From contig JAITDV010000616.1 in the NCBI GenBank assembly GCA_031282385.1, forward strand, positions 1 through 13,327: a DNA stretch of 13,327 bases, written 5' to 3'. The DNA comes from Planctomycetaceae bacterium (GTDB lineage Bacteria > Planctomycetota > Planctomycetia > Pirellulales > Thermoguttaceae). Below the pieces are notes generated by a model that did no database searches, had not been told where the DNA came from, and saw only the letters and a list, made by a program, of their open reading frames with translations. Every line of letters begins with the position of its first letter. Position 1 is the stretch's first letter. Of the stretch, positions 1 to 7,720 are shown one piece after another. The translations under genes were made by a program, and so were the position numbers.

Positions 1-156
1 TTTAGGTTAGAGAAAAGGTCTAATATTTACAAGGTTTTAAGGAAAATCTCGGATAAAACAATAACTATATTGCAAATTATAACTCTAAATTGCAACCAGA
101 TAAGCCCAGAATTTATAGCGCCAAATGACTTTTTCAGGGACAACTAGTTACTAATT
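1..156 (+). repeat. Repeat X, left copy, fused to the end of a Y element
   Basis: This block recurs inverted at 12976-13130, differing by eye at about three substitutions and one single-base indel. Positions 4-22 (AGGTTAGAGAAAAGGTCTA) match the terminal inverted repeat of element Y seen at 8213-8231 and 13109-13127. The window therefore probably opens just inside the edge of a Y copy whose body lies to the left. The X part (about 23-156) has no ORF and no obvious terminal repeat of its own. It is an interspersed non-coding repeat of unknown nature. Confidence 0.9.
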
Positions 157-343
157 TTTTATAATAGTACAAAATAAACCAATATAAACCTGATAATTTT
201 GTATTCAATTGCTAAATTTATTTTCGGCAATTTCGTTACAATTGTTATAATCTAAAAAATCGATAAAGTTTTTCTAACCGTTTCAATCAAAATAGCCGAT
301 TTTCTGAACGCCTTGTAACTGTTCAGTCGTTTGTTTTTTATCG

Positions 344-552
344 GTAACTATTCAGTAGCAGTTATGAACATTCATTTTTCTGTCCCGTTATGGACGAAAT
401 GTTGGTGAAATCAGGTAGCAACGATTAAACTTACCAATATTGCATCCCTACTGGACGCGTATAAATTGGCTCATCGCTTTCTACCAACATGCCGTCCCCA
501 ACGGGACGGGAAAATTCAATAGCACAAAATAATATCACAACTGAATAGTTAC
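344..552 (+). repeat. Repeat Z, long copy with terminal inverted repeats and GC hairpins
   Basis: The ends are GTAACTATTCAGT (344-356) and its exact reverse complement ACTGAATAGTTAC (540-552). Inside are three small hairpin modules of the form GTCC-loop-GGAC. They lie at about 383-394, at 442-458 (GCATCCCTACTGGACGC), and at 492-509, where CCGTCCC pairs with GGGACGG. The last two modules are direct repeats, each preceded by TACCAAYAT. The first is inverted, so 375-406 pairs with 482-514. This is MITE-like: no ORF, terminal inverted repeats, multicopy. A further solitary end, GTAACTGTTCAGT, lies just upstream at 315-327. The region 157-343 between X and Z holds nothing else I can name. Confidence 0.8.
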
Positions 553-592
553 TTAATTTGTTACAAAAAATCTTAATAGAAAATTTAACACA

Positions 593-1717
593 ATGAAAGC
601 AAGAAATTATATTTTTTTATTGTTGTCAGTTTTATTGCTGACGTTTGTACTTTTTACGGATTGCTTATCTTTAACGGCGGTAGGTTTTGAGAATCCGCTC
701 AAAAAATTCATCAACAATAACAACGATGTTGAAGCTGATCCGAACAAAATTTATGCTTTAACAGAAAAAAATGGACCTTGGTTGATTTTACTTTGCTCTT
801 TTAAAGATAAACCCACTGACAAAATTCAAGACGCAGAAAATAAAGCCAATATTCTTGTTTACGAACTTCGTAAAAAATTTAAGCTCAAAGCCTATGTTTT
901 TGCAGGTGAATTTAATCTTGATCTTAAACGAGATATGAAATCAGACGTCAACTTGCGCAGAACCGACAGGTCTATTGCCCGCAACAAAAAATACGACAAA
1001 GGCGGCGTTTTTATTGAATATGTAGTATTGGTCGGTGATTATCAATCTCCAGATGAGTTGCAAAAAGATCTTGAAAAGATACGTGATATTTCGCCGGAAT
1101 GCATGTTTCAAATGTTCCCTAAAGACGCCCAAGCACCGAATCGCCGTCCATTTCCAATGCCGCTTGCAGTTCCGAATCCGATTCTGCCGACAAGTTATAT
1201 CACACAGACGAATGATAATTTTAAGTTTATTGAAAAACTCAACGAAGGGCGTGAATTCTCATTGCTTTCTTGCCCGCGAAAATACACCGTGCAAATCGCT
1301 ACATTTACAGGACGAACCGTTTTCCGCGGCGACACCAATATTAACTTCTACCAAAATCGCAACTTGACCGCCAATCAAAAACGAACACAACTTGAACTCG
1401 CCGAAGCTTCCGCAGAAAAACTTTGCAGAATTTTACGCAAAAAAGGATTTGAAGCCTATCAATACCATGACCAATTTTCAAGTATAGTTACTGTCGGCGG
1501 ATTTGACTATTTCAACGTACCCGTAACAAATAATCCTACAGGCGGCGAAGTTTTGCGGCATGAAATTGTACAACTTATGAATTGCTTCAGAGGAAAACCA
1601 ATAAAAACCGGACAAAAAAATATGCCGTACACTTACATACCTGTACAATTTGAAGGAATCGAATGCGACTTGGCGCCAAAAGTAATTGAAGTGCCAAAAG
1701 GAACAAGTAAACGGTAA
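593..1717 (+). CDS. Exported or membrane-anchored protein with two SPOR-like modules
   Basis: I do not recognise a named family. The 374-residue product starts with a hydrophobic segment (residues 6-30) that reads as a signal peptide or N-terminal anchor. The Cys at 24 is preceded by Asp, so it is not a convincing lipobox. Two stretches have the pattern of a SPOR fold. Residues 62-152 run from a 'PWLILLCSF' strand through a Lys-rich helix to 'YVFAGEF' and 'VVLVGDY'. Residues 231-305 run from 'YTVQIATF' through an 'AEKLCRILRKKGFEAYQY' helix to a final strand near 'VTVGGF'. SPOR domains generally bind denuded peptidoglycan, so a cell-wall role is possible, but that is inference. A proline-rich linker (181-200) separates the halves. 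No Shine-Dalgarno sequence precedes the ATG. The gene stands alone and is bracketed by Z repeats (344-552 and 1746-1824). Confidence 0.8.
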   Translation: MKARNYIFLLLSVLLLTFVLFTDCLSLTAVGFENPLKKFINNNNDVEADPNKIYALTEKNGPWLILLCSFKDKPTDKIQDAENKANILVYELRKKFKLKAYVFAGEFNLDLKRDMKSDVNLRRTDRSIARNKKYDKGGVFIEYVVLVGDYQSPDELQKDLEKIRDISPECMFQMFPKDAQAPNRRPFPMPLAVPNPILPTSYITQTNDNFKFIEKLNEGREFSLLSCPRKYTVQIATFTGRTVFRGDTNINFYQNRNLTANQKRTQLELAEASAEKLCRILRKKGFEAYQYHDQFSSIVTVGGFDYFNVPVTNNPTGGEVLRHEIVQLMNCFRGKPIKTGQKNMPYTYIPVQFEGIECDLAPKVIEVPKGTSKR

Positions 1718-1745
1718 TCTGAAAAAAACACCTCTAAAATTATTC

Positions 1746-1824
1746 TAACTAGTTCAGTTGCGGTTATGAATATTCATTTTTCCATCACTTTATGGAATGT
1801 TTATAACCGATACTGAATAGTTAC
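1746..1824 (+). repeat. Repeat Z, short hairpin-like copy
   Basis: The left end TAACTAGTTCAGTTGCGGTTAT and the right end ATAACCGATACTGAATAGTTAC (offered here in two parts: TAACTAGTTCAGT at 1746-1758, ACTGAATAGTTAC at 1812-1824) are imperfect reverse complements over about 30 bp. Nearly the whole 79 bp can fold as one stem. The left half matches the start of the 344-552 copy, including the GTTATGAA.ATTCATTTTT stretch. It looks like an internal-deletion derivative and could act as a weak structure behind the SPOR-like gene. Confidence 0.7.
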
Positions 1825-2122
1825 CTTGCAACTCGAACAACATTTATCCCGTAGGAGTTTTCCATGAATAATTCCCAGTTTCAACTGGGGATTATGTACA
1901 GAAAACCCTTACAAGGTAAATGCGAAATTTTAAACTTTGAACAGTTTAAAACGCCAAATTCACTGAAATATTACAAAAATCTCTATTGGAGAAATTCTGA
2001 ATTTTTTATATACTTCCGCATCAGTGAAATTTTTGCACCTGTATTGTGTCTGAATCTTTTTTGCCGTTTCACACCGGCAAGTAATGTTTAACCGAATCAA
2101 AAAATAGATTCAACCTCCAAAA
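1825..2122. other. Gene-free stretch with decayed hairpin modules
   Basis: It holds a degenerate relative of the Z-type hairpin module (about 1838-1859, around CATTTATCCCGTAGGAG), a 16-bp near-palindrome CCCAGTTTCAACTGGG at 1874-1889, and a divergent copy of the LKCEQFK-type palindrome at 1929-1951. A 75-codon open frame (1864-2091) runs across these repeats, but its composition and lack of recognisable sequence argue against a gene. No promoter for the following TPR gene stands out. Confidence 0.5.
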
Positions 2123-4843
2123 ATGAATAACCCAAAATCCAATTCCATCAATCAGCCGTTACTGAAATTCACAATTTTTGTAACAATAATTTTTTTGTTG
2201 TTTGCCTGTATTTTTACAGCATCAAATCCACTCCGCGCCGACTCCGTAACCGATATTCTTAACTCCGCAAAACAACTATACGACCAACAAAAATACGAAC
2301 AAGCCCGTGTTGCATTTGATGATTTCTTGCGAATTTATCCTTCACACGTTTTGACCAACGAAGCAAAATTTTACCTCGCCGATTCCTATCTTTACCTCAA
2401 AAAATACGACAACGCAATCAGTATCTATACACAACTCTCGTCCCTTCCGCAGACCGATCCGCTTACCCGTTCCGTTCTTTTTCGGCTTGGCGAAACATAT
2501 TACACAAAAGGTGATTACGTTACCGCAAAAACTCTCCTTACAAATTTTGTCAAGACCTTGCCGCAAGATTCATACTTACAATACGTCCTCTATTATTTGG
2601 GCGATATTGAAATGGCTAACAATAATGCCGAAGTTGCCGAACATTACTTCAATGAAAATATCAGACTTTTTCCAAACGGCGGACGACAACTTGAAAACAA
2701 AATCGGTCTCGCCAGCGCAAAAAATCAACTCGGTAAAATCGCAGAAGCCGACGCGATCTTTGCCGAATTACTAAAAAACACCGACTCCAATATCCTCGAA
2801 CCAACCACATACCAATACGGCGTAGCATTACACGAACGCGGCGATAACCAAACCGCTATCAATACCCTAAATAACTTTCTCACTCGTTGGCAAAACAGTA
2901 CCTTGACAACAGATGTTCTCCGCGTTCTTACTCGTTGTTATGTTGCCGTAAAAGATAACGATAAAGCATTGCAAGCCATCTCAAAAATAATAAATCCATC
3001 AATTGACGATAATCTTATGAAAATACGGTTGCTCATTCGGCTTAAACGATCCGACGAAGCGGAAAACCTGCTCGATCAAACCGAAAAACGTTCCGACGCA
3101 TCTCCACACACTGATGAAATTGTTTTCCTCAAATCCGTCTTGCAATATTTTAAGAAAAACTGGCAAAACACTATCAGCTTGCTCGAACAAGTCTTGTTGC
3201 CAAGATATTCAAATCAAAATAACGCAACAATAAATAATGTTACATTCGGATACTCAACCACAACCCCACGCACCAACAAACATAATTTAAGCGACGAAGT
3301 TTTCTTGCACGCCTGCGCTTACCTTGCTCTTGCACACGCACGTTCGGGCAACAAAAATAAAGCCGACGCTATCGTCAGCGAAATGAACGGCAATGTTACA
3401 AATACAAATCAAGCAGAATTAAGCAAAATAGTTAACGATACCTACGAAAGACTAAAAAGAATTTACACAACAAATACCGAACCATCCGCCAGCAACGATT
3501 CATTGGCAACTCTAAACCCAAGCTCAAGTCAATGGAACCCATCAACAACGCCAAGATCAAGAAACGGAAGTAAACTATCATCATTTACAAATACAAATAC
3601 AAATACAAATACAAATTGGTCGAATAAAAACAACGAAAACAAATCGCCAAATTTCAATAATAACTTGCCCAATACCGCCATCAATCAATTCATAACAAAA
3701 TTACCTACCACAACCGGTACAGATATTGAACGGTTTTGGATTGCGTACCGTAAATTTGAAAACCATGAATGGATCGCCACAGCCGCACAACTTGATCAGA
3801 TTTTGCAAACGAATTATTTTGAACAGGCGAAATATGTTACTATCAGTTACGTTGTAAATAATTCTCCAGATAAACTCGACGCGGTAACATTTGCGAAGGC
3901 TTGTTCAATGCTTGTACTTGCGCGCGCTAACTTAGGTGAAACCGACAAAGCCGCCGCAATTATGACTGCATTCGCAAACAAACTCGACTTGTCAAATAAC
4001 ACACAACAAAATGTCTTGCGTGAAACCGAATCACAACTCACAAATATTATTCGTAACAATAATACAAACGCCGGAACTAACACACAAAAAAATAACTCAA
4101 AAACACTTTCCGAAACAGAACAACGCCGCATAATCAAAGAATGTAATTCGTTATTTAATTCACGGCGTTATGAGCAAGTAGATTTGAAGTTGCGGGATTT
4201 ACTGCAATCAAATCTGTCGGCGGATATTTTACCGGAGGTATTGCTGTTACGGGCAAAGGCGTTGCTTGCAATCGGTAATGAACGCGAAGGAATTAACTTA
4301 TTAGAACGAATAAAAAACGAATTCATTACTTCAACACAATATAAAGACACACTTTGGAATCTCGGTTTTTATTATGAAATGTCAGGCGATTCAGTTAAAT
4401 CAGTGGAATACTTTCAACTTTTAATAGACGATTTCCCGAATTATAAAGACATTGACGGCGCGTTGTATTATGTTGCTTTGGATGATATTGAGAGCGGTAA
4501 TGGTCGCAAAGGTATGTCGTATTTGTTGCGGATTTACAGAAATTATAAAGCCGGTCAATATTGGTCTCACGCAGCTTGGACTCTCGCTTACGAAGAATAC
4601 AAAAAGAAAAATTACACACAAGCTGAAATATATTTACAAAAAACATTGCAACATCCGCCCGATTATGCAATACTTGATCGCGCACTTTATCTGAAAGGTG
4701 AAATCGCACTCCAGAAAAAAGAATACGGAATCGCATCACAAGCATTTCAGGAAATAATCAACCTTTGCCCCGAAAGCCGACTAATACGCGACGCCAACCG
4801 TGGCTTGCAAACCGCAAGCCGTGCAGCAGGTAATATCAGATAA
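2123..4843 (+). CDS. Large exported TPR-repeat protein
   Basis: The 906-residue protein has a short polar N-terminus, a hydrophobic segment (about 14-33) and a likely signal-peptidase region near 'PLRADS' (36-41), so it is probably periplasmic or envelope-located. TPR-like helix pairs begin at about 43-72 ('AKQLYDQQKYEQARVAFDDF'), continue at 82-110, 117-146 and 153-184, and resume at about 665-905. This spacing resembles the YbgF/CpoB and BamD class of envelope TPR proteins, but no orthology is claimed. A low-complexity Asn/Thr/Ser linker (about 450-530) divides it and includes (Thr-Asn)5 at 489-498. Residues 334-421 and 536-617 look like an internal duplication. There is no Shine-Dalgarno sequence; CCTCC, its complement, lies 4 bases before the ATG. 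fliM follows after 68 bp and could be co-transcribed. Confidence 0.88.
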   Translation: MNNPKSNSINQPLLKFTIFVTIIFLLFACIFTASNPLRADSVTDILNSAKQLYDQQKYEQARVAFDDFLRIYPSHVLTNEAKFYLADSYLYLKKYDNAISIYTQLSSLPQTDPLTRSVLFRLGETYYTKGDYVTAKTLLTNFVKTLPQDSYLQYVLYYLGDIEMANNNAEVAEHYFNENIRLFPNGGRQLENKIGLASAKNQLGKIAEADAIFAELLKNTDSNILEPTTYQYGVALHERGDNQTAINTLNNFLTRWQNSTLTTDVLRVLTRCYVAVKDNDKALQAISKIINPSIDDNLMKIRLLIRLKRSDEAENLLDQTEKRSDASPHTDEIVFLKSVLQYFKKNWQNTISLLEQVLLPRYSNQNNATINNVTFGYSTTTPRTNKHNLSDEVFLHACAYLALAHARSGNKNKADAIVSEMNGNVTNTNQAELSKIVNDTYERLKRIYTTNTEPSASNDSLATLNPSSSQWNPSTTPRSRNGSKLSSFTNTNTNTNTNWSNKNNENKSPNFNNNLPNTAINQFITKLPTTTGTDIERFWIAYRKFENHEWIATAAQLDQILQTNYFEQAKYVTISYVVNNSPDKLDAVTFAKACSMLVLARANLGETDKAAAIMTAFANKLDLSNNTQQNVLRETESQLTNIIRNNNTNAGTNTQKNNSKTLSETEQRRIIKECNSLFNSRRYEQVDLKLRDLLQSNLSADILPEVLLLRAKALLAIGNEREGINLLERIKNEFITSTQYKDTLWNLGFYYEMSGDSVKSVEYFQLLIDDFPNYKDIDGALYYVALDDIESGNGRKGMSYLLRIYRNYKAGQYWSHAAWTLAYEEYKKKNYTQAEIYLQKTLQHPPDYAILDRALYLKGEIALQKKEYGIASQAFQEIINLCPESRLIRDANRGLQTASRAAGNIR
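3587..3616 (+). repeat. (ACAAAT)5 in-frame microsatellite
   Basis: Five perfect tandem copies of ACAAAT encode five Thr-Asn dipeptides in the linker of the TPR protein. The unit is six bases, so gain or loss of units keeps the reading frame and would only change linker length. Confidence 0.97.
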
Positions 4844-4853
4844 AAAATAATAA

Positions 4854-4877
4854 CTTAAAGTGTGAACAGTTTAAAAA
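4854..4877. repeat. Dispersed imperfect palindrome upstream of fliM
   Basis: TTAAAGTGTGAACAGTTTAA plus two further A residues (4855-4876) occurs identically at 7769-7790, with a divergent version at 1929-1951. The ends TTTAAA/TTTAAA and the inner GTGTGAACA/TGTTCACAC-like arms make it an imperfect inverted repeat. Here it sits 35 bp before the fliM start. It could be an operator or merely a small dispersed repeat; the sequence alone does not decide. Confidence 0.6.
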
Positions 4878-4911
4878 CACACAAAATATACGAAAAATAT
4901 TGGAGTAACTT

Positions 4912-6012
4912 ATGTCTGGTGAAGTCTTATCACAAGATGAAATTGAAAAACTTATGAACATTATGACGATGTCGGATAAGCGGGATAAACCTGCACCGAC
5001 AAACGGCATAGATAATCTCAGCAGCGGCTTGCCTGGTCGTGTTAGTCCAAGCGGCGGAATGCACAATCAGATAATTTCGTCGGGCGGCGTTTGGACTCAT
5101 CAGGAAAAAATAACACAGTACGACTGGAAACGCCCCGAACGTGTCGGTAAAGATCAAATGAAAACCCTTCAAACATTGCACGAAGGGTTTGGACGTAAAT
5201 TTGCGGCGGATCTGTCGGCAATGTTACGGACGATTGTTGAGGTTAAATTGACAAGTGTAAGTCAATTAACGTACAGTGAATTTATTTTTAGTCTCGATAA
5301 TCCGACATGTTTCAATCTACTTCGTGCTGATCCGCTTGAAGGAAATATTATTCTTGATATTAACCCATCAATATTATATCCGATGATAGATCGTCTATTG
5401 GGCGGCGGTCGCGAAGGAACGATGATGGCTCGACGTCCGTTGACAGAGATAGAGTTGCGTCTTGTTTCGCGGATAACGAATCTTTTTTTGAAAGAATTAA
5501 AACACGCGTGGGAAAATGTAATGGAACTGGATTTTAGTGTTGTTCAAGTTGAGAGCAATCCACAACTAATACAAATTGTTCCGCCCAATGAAGTAGTTGT
5601 GTTGTTATGTTTTGAAGTAGCTTTAATAGAGGTTCGCGGCATTATTAATCTGTGTATTCCATACAATTCTTTTGAACGAATTGCCGGTAAACTCACGACT
5701 AACGCATGGAACGCTTACGGTGCAAAAAAACAGGCAACCCCGCAATCAATCAAAAAAATCAGCAAATCAATCCGCAATATGCACGTCCACCTAAAAGTAA
5801 AATTGGCGGACGCAAAAATACAAATGCACCAACTCTTAAACCTACGCGTCGGAGATATTATTTGTACACAAAAAAATATCGAGACGCCTTTGCTGGTCAG
5901 TGTTGAAGGCATACCGAAATATTGGGGCAAAGCCGGAACGTATAAAGGTTACACTGCCATACAAATTGAAAACACAATTGACGACCCAACAGAAATAATC
6001 GCCCAAGAATAA
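4912..6012 (+). CDS. fliM: Flagellar motor switch protein FliM
   Basis: FliM forms part of the cytoplasmic C-ring that sets flagellar rotation direction by binding phosphorylated CheY and interacting with FliG and FliN. The N-terminal 'LSQDEIEKLM' (6-15) is the CheY-binding signature. The middle domain (about 65-250) contains 'ITQYDWKRPERV', 'LRADPLEGNIILDINPSILYPMIDRLLGGGREG' split across 137-169, and the Gly-rich FliG-contact loop at 163-169. The C-terminal SpoA/FliN-like domain is at about 290-352 ('LADAKIQMHQLLNLRVGDII', 'GYTAIQIE'). The length of 366 is close to normal, with a somewhat long linker after the CheY motif (16-65). A Shine-Dalgarno-like GGAG (4902-4905) lies 6 bases before the ATG. 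No fliL, fliN or other flagellar structural gene is adjacent, so it is isolated from a flagellar operon in this window. Confidence 0.97.
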   Translation: MSGEVLSQDEIEKLMNIMTMSDKRDKPAPTNGIDNLSSGLPGRVSPSGGMHNQIISSGGVWTHQEKITQYDWKRPERVGKDQMKTLQTLHEGFGRKFAADLSAMLRTIVEVKLTSVSQLTYSEFIFSLDNPTCFNLLRADPLEGNIILDINPSILYPMIDRLLGGGREGTMMARRPLTEIELRLVSRITNLFLKELKHAWENVMELDFSVVQVESNPQLIQIVPPNEVVVLLCFEVALIEVRGIINLCIPYNSFERIAGKLTTNAWNAYGAKKQATPQSIKKISKSIRNMHVHLKVKLADAKIQMHQLLNLRVGDIICTQKNIETPLLVSVEGIPKYWGKAGTYKGYTAIQIENTIDDPTEIIAQE

Positions 6013-6043
6013 ATTAACAGCCGAAATCTGAACTTTAATTCTC

Positions 6044-6175
6044 GTAAATATCCAGTTGTCTATTATTTTGTGCTATTGAATTTCTCCGTTCCTTGTGTTT
6101 TTGTCTGATTCAATTCTATTCCCTAAGCACTTTTCCTTTTTTCTAAACAATTGAATCCTGCGACTGAATAGTAAC
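6044..6175 (-). repeat. Repeat Z, degenerate inverted copy
   Basis: The ends are GTAAATATCCAGT (6044-6056) and ACTGAATAGTAAC (6163-6175). The 22 bases at 6062-6083 are an exact reverse complement of 512-533 in the long Z copy. The following bases also align loosely with the CCCGTCCC hairpin. So it is a 132-bp decayed Z copy in opposite orientation, just behind fliM. The GC hairpin is largely lost. Confidence 0.75.
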
Positions 6176-6243
6176 TATTGAGGTATGATAAATTTGATTT
6201 TGCAGAATATTTTGAATAATTTTTTAGTTACTCGGATGTTTTC

Positions 6244-6271
6244 TTTAGTTTAGTATTATATTTTCCGATAA
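6244..6271 (+). promoter_or_regulatory. Candidate FliA (sigma-28) type promoter
   Basis: TTTAGTTT (6244-6251) and TCCGATAA (6264-6271) match the FliA consensus TAAAGTTT-N11-GCCGATAA at 6 of 8 and 7 of 8 positions, with a 12-base spacer. It lies 126 bases before the lipoprotein start, and the only sigma gene in the window, of the FliA class, is the next gene. AT-rich DNA gives chance matches, and the spacing is off by one, so this is tentative. A sigma-70-like alternative, TTGACG (6289-6294) with GATATT (6313-6318), lies just downstream. Confidence 0.35.
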
Positions 6272-6396
6272 TTCAGTCTATGCGGAAGTTGACGTTTGTA
6301 GTTTTTGTGTTGGATATTTGACGATTAATGAATTGCAACTTTGTGTTTAGAGAGATTTTTTTGAGCAAGAATAAACAAAGATTTCAGGTGAATAAA

Positions 6397-6618
6397 ATGT
6401 TACAAAAAGTGTTGTTTGTATTGTTGTTAAGTTTGATGTTGTTTAGTTTTAGTGGTTGTTTGATACCGCCGTTTTCCGGCGATCCCGAAACCCGCATAAA
6501 AGAGCTTGTAAACGCATCTGAAGGTTTACGGTTGATTCCTGATGAATTGCAACGTTTCTGGTTTCTTGATCAACCTAATCACATGACCATTTACCGCGTT
6601 CACGGCGGCATAATATGA
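6397..6618 (+). CDS. Small predicted lipoprotein (73 residues)
   Basis: I chose the ATG at 6397 because it gives a compact signal peptide 'MLQKVLFVLLLSLMLFSFSGC' (split: MLQKVLFVLLL then SLMLFSFSGC), whose lipobox FSGC ends at Cys20. An AGGTG (6386-6390) lies 6 bases before it. An upstream in-frame ATG at 6328 would add 23 polar residues and hide the signal peptide. The mature part is about 53 residues, predicted helical ('PETRIKELVNASEGLRLIPD') and followed by 'RFWFLDQPNHMTIYRVHGGI'. From memory, small planctomycete proteins end in a similar Trp-Phe-x-Asp-Gln-Pro-x-His...Arg-Val-His-Gly-Gly-Ile pattern; I cannot verify this here. The function is unknown. It converges with the sigma gene, with 85 bp between stops. 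Confidence 0.8.
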   Translation: MLQKVLFVLLLSLMLFSFSGCLIPPFSGDPETRIKELVNASEGLRLIPDELQRFWFLDQPNHMTIYRVHGGII

Positions 6619-6673
6619 TCCGAACAACTGTAAACTAATAATCACAACTCAAAATTTATTTCTTGTAACACCG

Positions 6674-6717
6674 GAAAAAAGATTTTTTTAACATGTTGCA
6701 AAATCAGAATTGATTTT
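6674..6717. terminator. Weak hairpins between convergent genes
   Basis: AAAATCA (6700-6706) and TGATTTT (6711-6717) can pair around GAAT, overlapping the sigma stop codon. An A-tract facing a T-tract (about 6675-6689) follows on the minus-strand side. Both are AT-only or nearly so and weak. They would fit a minimal bidirectional terminator, but the evidence is thin. Confidence 0.25.
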
Positions 6718-7552
6718 TGTACATTTTTTTTATCCGGTCAACAATTGCACTGTGCATTTGACTTACGCGGCTTTCAGACAATTCCAAAGCCGCTCCGATT
6801 TCACGCATTGTGAATTCTTCATAGTAGTACAAAATCACGATCATTCTTTCTGTTTTTGATAAACCTTTTGTGAAGTTGCGTATAACATCAATTTTTGCAA
6901 GCCGTTCTGTTGGGTCTTCACTTCTTTTGTCCGGCACGACATCAATTTCACGTATTTCTTTTGAACCTTCATCGCCATTCCAAGATTTGTCCAGACTTGC
7001 AATATTAACACTGTGAGTTTCGGCATAAAGTTGATGCAACTCCTCAACTGAAATATTGAGATAATCCGCAACTTCCTGATCCGTTGGTTTCCGTCCGTGT
7101 TCGATTTGTAGATTTTTATAAGCGTCATTTAGTTTTGTTGCCTTCGATCTGACAACACGCGGAACCCAATCCATTTTGCGCAACTCGTCAACAATCGACC
7201 CTTGAATTCGCGGCAGGCAAAACGCCTCAAAACGTATTCCGCGAGAAGGATCAAAAACAGAAATCGCATCCATCAAACCAAAATTGCCCGCCGAGACCAA
7301 ATCATCAAGCTCTATCCCTTCCGGCAAACGCGCCCAAATTCGCTCCGCACGACTGCGAACTATTGGCATATAACGTTCAATTAAACGATTACGCAATTGG
7401 TCTGTAGGATTCTGCTTGTAAAGAAGCCACAACTGATCAGCTTCATCAACCACTTCCGAAGGATCCTCAATCGGTTGCGTGATTGTAAAATGAACACCAT
7501 GCGACGACTCACGCACTTGTTCGCCACGTGTCATACTTTGGAGATTAGACAT
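6704..7552 (-). CDS. fliA: Sigma-28 family RNA polymerase sigma factor (FliA/WhiG type)
   Basis: This 282-residue factor directs RNA polymerase to flagellar or other alternative promoters. Region 2 spans about 38-135: 'LWLLYKQNPTDQLRNRLIER' (41-60), 'LDDLVSAGNFGLMDAISVFDPSRGIRFEAF' across 82-111 for core binding, and 'RIQGSIVDELRKMDWVPRVV' (115-134), the FliA-type -10 recognition segment. Region 3 follows ('GRKPTDQEVADYLNISVEEL', 153-172). Region 4 is at about 225-278 ('LSKTERMIVILYYYEEFTMR', 'EIGAALELSESRVSQMHSAI'), the -35 helix-turn-helix. Region 1.1 is absent, as expected. The N-terminal 37 residues are an extra polar extension. No Shine-Dalgarno sequence precedes the ATG. The symbol assumes the motility paralogue; related WhiG-type factors share these motifs. 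No flgM anti-sigma gene is visible nearby. Confidence 0.93.
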   Translation of the reverse strand: MSNLQSMTRGEQVRESSHGVHFTITQPIEDPSEVVDEADQLWLLYKQNPTDQLRNRLIERYMPIVRSRAERIWARLPEGIELDDLVSAGNFGLMDAISVFDPSRGIRFEAFCLPRIQGSIVDELRKMDWVPRVVRSKATKLNDAYKNLQIEHGRKPTDQEVADYLNISVEELHQLYAETHSVNIASLDKSWNGDEGSKEIREIDVVPDKRSEDPTERLAKIDVIRNFTKGLSKTERMIVILYYYEEFTMREIGAALELSESRVSQMHSAIVDRIKKMYKNQF

Positions 7553-7633
7553 ATTTATAATAAACTTAAATGTTCGTATTTATGTTCTACTTGCAATAAT
7601 AAGCGTCCTTGCCTAAAAAGCAAATACAATTAC

Positions 7634-7720
7634 TGTTCGTACTATAATGTTCGTACTATAAATTGTGCGACTCAAGAGCATATACTGTTTGTACTATAAA
7701 TTGCGTGGCTCAAGAGTGTA
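7634..7720 (+). repeat. Short tandem repeat cluster upstream of the sigma gene
   Basis: TGTTCGTACTATAA is repeated exactly and directly (7634-7647, 7648-7661). The second copy begins a 35-base unit (7648-7682) that recurs imperfectly at 7686-7720 with a 38-base period, through ..ACTATAAATTG..TG.G.CTCAAGAG. It lies 80-170 bp upstream of the sigma gene start on its minus strand. Confidence 0.75.

Noticed and set aside
224..251. TCGGCA-N16-TATAAT as the promoter of the SPOR-like gene
   Set aside because: The -10 is perfect but the -35 is poor, the site is over 340 bp from the gene, and TATAAT is common in DNA this AT-rich.
264..300. TAAAGTTT followed by GCCGAT as a FliA promoter
   Set aside because: The -35 match is exact, but the spacer is 23 bases rather than 11 and the -10 is incomplete.
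1864..2091. 75-codon ORF between the SPOR-like and TPR genes
   Set aside because: It runs across a hairpin and a copy of the dispersed palindrome, matches nothing I know, and has no coding-like composition.
7634..7720. CRISPR array
   Set aside because: Only two or three imperfect units, no spacer of constant length with unique sequence, and no cas genes.
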